A DNA stretch of 10,068 bases from Candidatus Methanophaga sp. GoMg3.2 (GTDB lineage: Archaea > Halobacteriota > Syntropharchaeia > Alkanophagales > Methanospirareceae), in assembly GCA_013180565.1 (NCBI GenBank), contig QBUN01000352.1:1-10068 (forward strand), in the 5' to 3' direction. A model generated the notes under the pieces. That model saw nothing but the letters and a program-made list of their open reading frames with translations. It made no database searches and was not told the origin of the DNA. Every line of letters begins with the position of its first letter. Position 1 is the stretch's first letter. The translations under genes were made by a program, and so were the position numbers. Positions 7,401-10,068 of this stretch are shown here, piece after piece.

Positions 7401-9935
7401 GATGGCGGCTTAGGGGATGACGATGGCACTGCAAATGGTGTAATAGTGGATCAATGTGGACCAGGAATTCCAAAGCTAGACTTGGTAATCACCGAGAAGT
7501 ACGAGACATTTGTTGATGGTGGAAGCTTCAACATAACTTACAAGGTTAATAACATAGGATGCGCAGATGCAGGTGCGAGCAACACAACTATCTACATTGA
7601 TAGCGTAAATGTCCTGGAAGATCCTGTTCCTCCATTGGCTTCAGGTGACAGCTTCACCAACACAGTCGGTCCCTTCGACTGCCCATGCGACGCGACCCTT
7701 AACGTCACGGTTTGCGCAGACAACGGCAATGTTGTTGAGGAAAGCGACGAGACGAACAACTGCGAGGTGAACGAGGTGGAATGTCCTCCTTGTCTGCCAG
7801 ACCTTGTTATCACGAACATTTGGACCGTTGGCAATGAAATACACTACACAATAAGGAATAAGGGCTGCATACCAGCACCAACAAGCTATAGCGGCTTATA
7901 CATAGACGGCGGGTACAGCGCACGTGACCGCGTTGATCCATTGGCACCAGGTGATGAGTCAGACGAGGAATTCGCAAGATATAGTTATAGAGGCGGTAAT
8001 ATACGGGCATGCGCAGATTATTTGGATAGGATAAAGGAAATCGATGAGACTAATAACTGTAGAGGATGGACCCCCGCAAAGAAGCCAGACTTAGTGATCG
8101 AGGATAAATGGGAGGAATGGGTAAGTGCAACTCATTACATCGTCACTTATGTCATACACAACAATGGTACTGCGATAGCACCGGCATGTCATAACACCAC
8201 GCTATATGTTGATGGTGTGGCGATAGAACATAAGCATGTGCCAGTGGATTTGGAGCCTTGCGAGACATTTACAGATACATTCGACACTGTTATTGAGTGC
8301 ACGGGCGACAGCGACACCATACGGGTATGCGCAGATAATTTCAATGTCGTAGATGAATTAGACGAGACGAACAACTGTCTGGAGAACGAGTGCTCATGCG
8401 TAAAGAAGCCAGACCTGGTAATCACCGAGAAGTACGAGACATTTGTTGATGGTGGAGACATCAACATAACTTACAAGGTGAATAACATAGGAGGGGCAGA
8501 TGCAGGTCCAAGCAACACGACTATTTACATTAATGGCAGTATTGTGCTAGAAGTACCTACGCCAGGAATACCAGAAGGTGAATGCCACGAGAACACAGTC
8601 GGTCCATTCAACTGCCCATGCGGTGAAACCCTTAACGTAGCCGTTTGTGCAGACAATAAGGATGAGGTTGACGAAAGCGATGAGAGGAACAACTGCGAGG
8701 TGAACGAGGTGAAATGTCCTCCTTGTCTGCCAGACCTTGTTATTACGGATATTTGGGTCGATGGCAACAAGATACACTACACAATACAGAACATAGGCGG
8801 TGAACCAGCGCCAAGAAGCCTTACTGGCTTGTGGATAGACGATATATACAGAGCATCTGAGATGGATGATCCATTGGCACCAGGGGAGGAGTCAAACGGT
8901 GTATTCGCAAGATATAGTTATAGAGAGGGTAAGATAGAGGTATGCGCAGATTATTCGGATAGGATAGAGGAAATCGATGAGACTAATAACTGTAGAGGAT
9001 GGACCCCCGCAAAGAAGCCAGACTTAGTGATCGAGGATAAATGGGAGGAATGGGTAAGTGCAACTCATTACATCGTCACTTATGTCATACACAACAATGG
9101 TACTGCGATAGCACCGGCATGTCATAACACCACGCTATATGTTGATGGTGTGGCGATAGAACATAAGCATGTGCCAGTGGATTTGGAGCCTTGCGAGACA
9201 TTTACAGATACATTCGACACTGTTATTGAGTGCACGGGCGACAGCGACACCATACGGGTATGCGCAGATAATTTCAATGTCGTAGATGAATTAGACGAGA
9301 CGAACAACTGTCTGGAGAACGAGTGCTCATGCGTAAAGAAGCCAGACCTGGTAATCACCGAGAAGTACGAGACATTTGTTGATGGTGGAGACATCAACAT
9401 AACTTACAAGGTGAATAACATAGGAGGGGCAGATGCAGGTCCAAGCAACACGACTATTTACATTAATGGCAGTATTGTGCTAGAAGTACCTACGCCAGGA
9501 ATACCAGAAGGTGAATGCCACGAGAACACAGTCGGTCCATTCAACTGCCCATGCGGTGAAACCCTTAACGTAGCCGTTTGTGCAGACAATAAGGATGAGG
9601 TTGACGAAAGCGATGAGAGGAACAACTGCGAGGTGAACGAGGTGAAATGTCCTCCTTGTCTGCCAGACCTTGTTATTACGGATATTTGGGTCGATGGCAA
9701 CAAAATACACTACACAATACAGAACATAGGCGGTGAACCAGCACCAAGAAGCCTTACTGGCTTGTGGATAGACGATATATACAGAGCATCTGAGATGGAT
9801 GATCCATTGGCACCAGGGGAGGAGTCAAACGGTGTATTCGCAAGATATAGTTATAGAGAGGGTAAGATAGAGGTATGCGCAGATTATTCGGATAGGATAG
9901 AGGAAATCGATGAGACTAATAACTGTAGAGGATAG
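1494..9935 (+). CDS. Giant secreted multidomain surface protein (LTD, NosD beta-helices, DUF11, CARDB)
   Basis: The protein is 2813 residues counted from ATG 1494. Residues 1-25 are a signal peptide (MKLLALGLAVLTILVV..., cleavage likely after AIA). Then follow: a lamin-tail-like domain (about 30-197, ISEVQVATNEFVELYNP); NosD/PbH1 beta-helix 1 (208-460); a PGF-pre-PGF-like domain ending ITEFSVFAP (464-570); DUF11 domains 1 and 2 (574-810); beta-helix 2 (811-1143); DUF11 domain 3 (1147-1264); beta-helix 3 (1265-1718); a divergent DUF11-like domain (1721-1858); a choice-of-anchor-U-like domain (about 1861-1992, with DGGLGDDDGTANGVIVD); and eight CARDB domains (1993-2813) ending in DETNNC. Helices 2 and 3 close with GGNYWS and a D-x-NGDGLGD calcium-type loop. 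N-x-S/T sequons are very dense and Cys are conserved at domain edges, so an extracellular, glycosylated, disulfide-bonded role such as adhesin, sheath or matrix is inferred. I see no enzyme active site, no C-terminal membrane anchor and no PGF-CTERM or dockerin. The TAG stop replaces the TGG found at the same place in two earlier copies, so the protein is probably truncated. Confidence 0.9.
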   Translation: MKLLALGLAVLTILVVTALLPIAIAQEVPAHVVISEVQVATNEFVELYNPTNSAINMTDWHWCYFPSTKTSWDDPSRDKAFPLGATIAPHGFYLVGLKGYPTSGGSPDSDWQAYTSSQLSNSAGTVGIFNGSPSDSTRVDAVGWGTAVHLTEGVNASVPAENKSIERKSLNGGYAPAQDTDDNSVDLSVQGTPTPKNSAAPAIDPAPVELFDAAGNFKGRFTKIQDAVDRAIDGDTVLVHDGTYNENVDVNKRLTIRSEIGSALTIVNASNPNDHVFEVTANWVNISGFTVQNATKSTYPQTAGIYLGNGVEHCNISDNKATNNYFGICLWSSDNNNVTNNTCNSNDNSGIYLELSNSNTVSDNVCNQNTWEGIWLDQSNNNAIYNNAANLNNRGIDLEGQSNDNIITNNTCNSNNMLGISLLYRNPGNNNFFADNLVSDNNDYDFYSHEDTDNNTVEDLTVASYPTTISFTYANGVGLKGVETAPGDPVGKANIGKFVNATDVTADSWIFLNVSYSDADLGGVDEDSLRMWRYNETDWTEVPAPNGVNTIENYVYANITEFSVFAPLGNVTGAKLEINKTSVPDPVSPGGTLNYTIHVNNTGNATATNVTVMETYDKNVTYVAAVPAPSQGTDTWQFATLNVSETRWINISVTVNASVLNGTVLHNIVNVTCDEGVTDSDAEDTTVLSAPEPALEINKTDNPDPVSPGGTLNYTISVNNTGNATATNVTAMETYDENVTFVTAVPAPSQGNDTWKFTSLNVSETRWINISVIVNVSVLNGTVLHNVINVTCDEGVSDTDTEETTVFAAPVLNCTCGDICVNETGWWRDGGAFFAGGTPIQDAINNAIAGETICVKDGTYNENVDVNVNHLTIRSENGFTNCIVNASDSGDHVFCLTEDYVNISGFTVKGATGSKKAGIYLVDAEQCNILDNKATNNRYGLYLLGSCNNTLTNNIANSNNDHGFYLNSSSNNELTSNTANSNHYGIWLWFSCSNTLTSNTASNNRYWGIRLAASSNNTLTGNSANSNNYDGIRLDSSSKCTLTGNTVNMNNNYGIYLDSHTGYNLIYNNYFNNTNNAHDDGNNIWNITKTAGSNIIGGSWLGGNYWSNYDGIDINGDGLGDTSLPYNSYENIITGGDWHPLVPASFAPFLTIKKSDNPDPVLAGSTLNYFIILSNTGYMNATNVTVSETYDVNVTFVSAIPAPSDGNNTWIFSTLNANETKWVNISVTVNPSTPIGTILYNIVNVTSDDGIMNSDTEDTGVFIEELNCTCGDICVKTSGWWHDGGPFHCSDTPIQDAIDNASAGDTICVKDGTYDENVDVNKRLTLKSENGAASTIVQAVNYDNHVFEVTADYVNIIGFTVTGTAGFWTAGIYLKDGVYHCNISDNTASNNGCGIWLHSSSNNTLTGNTATNNDWYGIRLDFSSNNTLTSNTATDNENGGIYLGSSSNNTLTSNTANSNNEDGGIYLSSSCSNTLTNNTANSNNGYGGFRLSSSSNDNTLSGNTANSNDDGISLHSSSNNEFTNNTASNNTCWGINLCAYSVDNILTGNTVNSNNNGIGLDCSGTNILTSNTANANTRYGIWLYFSGSNTLRDNTANSNNGYGIWLHSSSSNELTSNTANSNNDYGIYLCHYSSNNVIYNNYFNNTNNAYDNENNIWNITPTLGENIIGGSWLGGNYWSDYDGMDTNGDGLGDTLLPYNSTGDIITGGDYHPLVHALPPVPGIELKKWVKYKDESDSEYRKAIEDAKICNNVTFKIAVQNNGTGTNLTGISVTDVLNCSLGYINDSANIPPTIYEDHCPNNQTFIWQFPGVWLEPCEYINITFDAHVDECGNGTNYGRVEAENETGYSVSDEDTVWVNCTEVPPVCVETATGSGIACFETDVGTIKDLVAVDESTLPAEGKPALVFPHGFFSFNITGLTPGQTVVVTITLPDNVPVGTQYWKYHASEGGWIQIRMGSDDGDNVITITLVDGGLGDDDGTANGVIVDQCGPGIPKLDLVITEKYETFVDGGSFNITYKVNNIGCADAGASNTTIYIDSVNVLEDPVPPLASGDSFTNTVGPFDCPCDATLNVTVCADNGNVVEESDETNNCEVNEVECPPCLPDLVITNIWTVGNEIHYTIRNKGCIPAPTSYSGLYIDGGYSARDRVDPLAPGDESDEEFARYSYRGGNIRACADYLDRIKEIDETNNCRGWTPAKKPDLVIEDKWEEWVSATHYIVTYVIHNNGTAIAPACHNTTLYVDGVAIEHKHVPVDLEPCETFTDTFDTVIECTGDSDTIRVCADNFNVVDELDETNNCLENECSCVKKPDLVITEKYETFVDGGDINITYKVNNIGGADAGPSNTTIYINGSIVLEVPTPGIPEGECHENTVGPFNCPCGETLNVAVCADNKDEVDESDERNNCEVNEVKCPPCLPDLVITDIWVDGNKIHYTIQNIGGEPAPRSLTGLWIDDIYRASEMDDPLAPGEESNGVFARYSYREGKIEVCADYSDRIEEIDETNNCRGWTPAKKPDLVIEDKWEEWVSATHYIVTYVIHNNGTAIAPACHNTTLYVDGVAIEHKHVPVDLEPCETFTDTFDTVIECTGDSDTIRVCADNFNVVDELDETNNCLENECSCVKKPDLVITEKYETFVDGGDINITYKVNNIGGADAGPSNTTIYINGSIVLEVPTPGIPEGECHENTVGPFNCPCGETLNVAVCADNKDEVDESDERNNCEVNEVKCPPCLPDLVITDIWVDGNKIHYTIQNIGGEPAPRSLTGLWIDDIYRASEMDDPLAPGEESNGVFARYSYREGKIEVCADYSDRIEEIDETNNCRG
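2464..2850 (+). repeat. PbH1 beta-helix coil array 1 (about 5 units)
   Basis: Within beta-helix 1 about five degenerate units of 22-26 residues each begin G-I-x-L and contain NNN or SNN followed by (V/I)(T/S)xN, for example GICLWSSDNNNVTNN and GIYLELSNSNTVSDN. Each unit should form one turn of a right-handed parallel beta-helix of the NosD/PbH1 type. The units have diverged more at DNA level than those of arrays 2 and 3. Confidence 0.75.
3222..3935 (+). repeat. Tandem DUF11 pair, 357-nt period
   Basis: Two copies of a 119-codon unit start at GAAATAAACAAAACC (3222 and 3579). Both contain DPVSPGGTLNYTI, NNTGNATATNV, VPAPSQG and a W(Q/K)F...LNVSETRWINIS segment. Nucleotide identity is obviously high but not complete, indicating an older duplication than the CARDB one. 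DUF11 domains are Ig-like beta sandwiches common in archaeal and bacterial surface proteins. A third, more diverged copy lies at about 4933-5283. Confidence 0.8.
4306..4720 (+). repeat. PbH1 beta-helix coil array 2 (about 6 units)
   Basis: About six units of 22-23 residues follow the pattern G-(I/L/F)-x-L-x2-S-S-x-N-x-L-T-x-N-x-A-N-S-N-N. At DNA level they share phrases such as TCGAGCAACAACACCCTCAC. The last unit leads into NLIYNNYFNN and the NosD-type closing segment with GGNYWS (about 4800-4815). Confidence 0.75.
5671..6430 (+). repeat. PbH1 beta-helix coil array 3 (about 10-11 units)
   Basis: Ten units of 23-24 residues and an eleventh leading into the cap are seen, for example GIWLHSSSNNTLTGNT, GIRLDFSSNNTLTSNT and GIYLGSSSNNTLTSNT. 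The DNA is strikingly regular (69-72 nt period, recurring TTCGAGCAACAACACGCTCAC-like core), which suggests growth by unit duplication. Coil positions after G-I are variable (W, Y, R, S, N, G), as expected for outward-facing side chains. Confidence 0.8.
7470..8034 (+). repeat. Diverged first A-B pair of the CARDB array
   Basis: This segment encodes CARDB domain A1 (about 7470-7796, LDLVITEKYETFVDGG) and B1 (7797-8084, PDLVITNIWTVGNEIHYTI). It aligns 933 nt upstream of A2-B2 but with many substitutions, for example GCADAGASNTT against GGADAGPSNTT. Position 8034 is the last mismatch before the exact repeat starts. It records an older round of the same three-domain duplication. Confidence 0.8.
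8035..8967 (+). repeat. 933-bp tandem repeat, copy 1 (CARDB C1-A2-B2)
   Basis: This copy covers the last codons of B1, then CARDB C1 (from 8085), A2 (from 8409) and B2 (from 8730). It is identical to 8968-9900 except at 8771 (G, A in copy 2) and 8810 (G, A in copy 2), both silent. Being 311 codons long, the duplication keeps the frame. Confidence 0.95.
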
Positions 9936-9956
9936 ACCCCCGCAAAGAAGCCAGAC
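8968..9956 (+). repeat. 933-bp tandem repeat, copy 2 plus 56-bp start of a third copy
   Basis: Copy 2 runs 8968-9900 and encodes CARDB C2 (from 9018), A3 (from 9342) and B3 (from 9663). Positions 9901-9956 continue as a third copy, identical to 8968-9023 except G to A at 9934, which makes the TAG stop. Similarity ends abruptly after 9956. Confidence 0.95.
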
Positions 9957-10068
9957 ACCTTTATAGTGGACAAATTCTCATAATGGTAACTTTCCATATT
10001 ACAAACCACTTAGGTGCCACCGAAAAATAACCTATCAAAATCAAGTCCCCACATACACACCGGCATCT
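9936..10068. other. 3' flank: 21-nt repeat remnant, then unrelated AT-rich sequence
   Basis: The first 21 nt after the stop (9936-9956) match the interdomain linker of the CARDB repeat. From 9957 on the sequence no longer matches; in the old frame a TAA follows at 9981-9983. No hairpin-plus-T terminator for the giant gene is visible. A minus-strand frame is open from the edge to TAA at 10012-10010 (about 19 codons), too short to call. The breakpoint may be an insertion-element end or a deletion junction. Confidence 0.5.

Noticed and set aside
8189..9703. Duplicated minus-strand reading frames at 8189-8467/9122-9400 and 8525-8770/9458-9703
   Set aside because: They appear in pairs only because the plus-strand CARDB coding sequence is duplicated; they are shadows of it.
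10010..10068. Minus-strand gene end at the right edge
   Set aside because: Only about 19 codons are visible, with no recognisable motif or terminator.

Overview
The window looks like a piece of an archaeal genome, most likely a methane- or alkane-oxidising relative of the methanogens (ANME / Methanophagales-like). This rests on protein style, not on a marker gene. The style is very large secreted proteins built from lamin-tail, NosD-type beta-helix, DUF11 and CARDB domains, plus an upstream C-terminus with a dockerin-like calcium loop followed by a VTMSDVR segment. TATA/BRE-like promoter elements also fit an archaeon. The window is accessory surface-protein DNA with mobile-element debris; there is no rRNA, tRNA, CRISPR array or housekeeping gene.

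Layout. (1) 2-211 (+): the last 69 codons of a secreted protein, a CARDB-like end joined to a dockerin-like repeat and a Cys/Gly tail, followed by a hairpin-plus-T terminator (234-263). (2) 264-446: AT-rich DNA with two small hairpins. (3) 447-1211 (-): a dead DDE transposase with an amber codon, a probable internal deletion that removed its middle, and an opal codon where Trp is expected; its TATA box survives at 1254-1262. (4) 1212-1493: the divergent intergenic region with the putative promoter and ribosome-binding site of the giant gene. (5) 1494-9935 (+): one uninterrupted gene for a 2813-residue secreted protein. (6) 9936-10068: a 21-base remnant of the next repeat copy, then unrelated sequence without a convincing gene.

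The giant protein reads, from N to C: signal peptide; lamin-tail domain; NosD beta-helix 1; a PGF-pre-PGF-like beta domain; two DUF11 domains; beta-helix 2; DUF11; beta-helix 3 (the longest); a divergent DUF11-like domain; a choice-of-anchor-U-like domain; then eight CARDB domains in the order A-B-C-A-B-C-A-B. It carries no catalytic signature that I can name. It reads as a long, probably glycosylated, disulfide-stabilised adhesin or sheath/matrix protein.

The most interesting signal is at the 3' end. The CARDB array contains a 933-bp (311-codon) tandem duplication whose copies differ at only two silent sites. The next copy has just begun when a TGG codon becomes TAG and ends the protein; 21 bases later all similarity to the repeat stops. 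This is either very recent repeat expansion with 3' truncation or an assembly artefact, and long reads could tell which. The neighbouring protein ends in CARDB plus dockerin, so the giant protein may have lost a similar C-terminal module.
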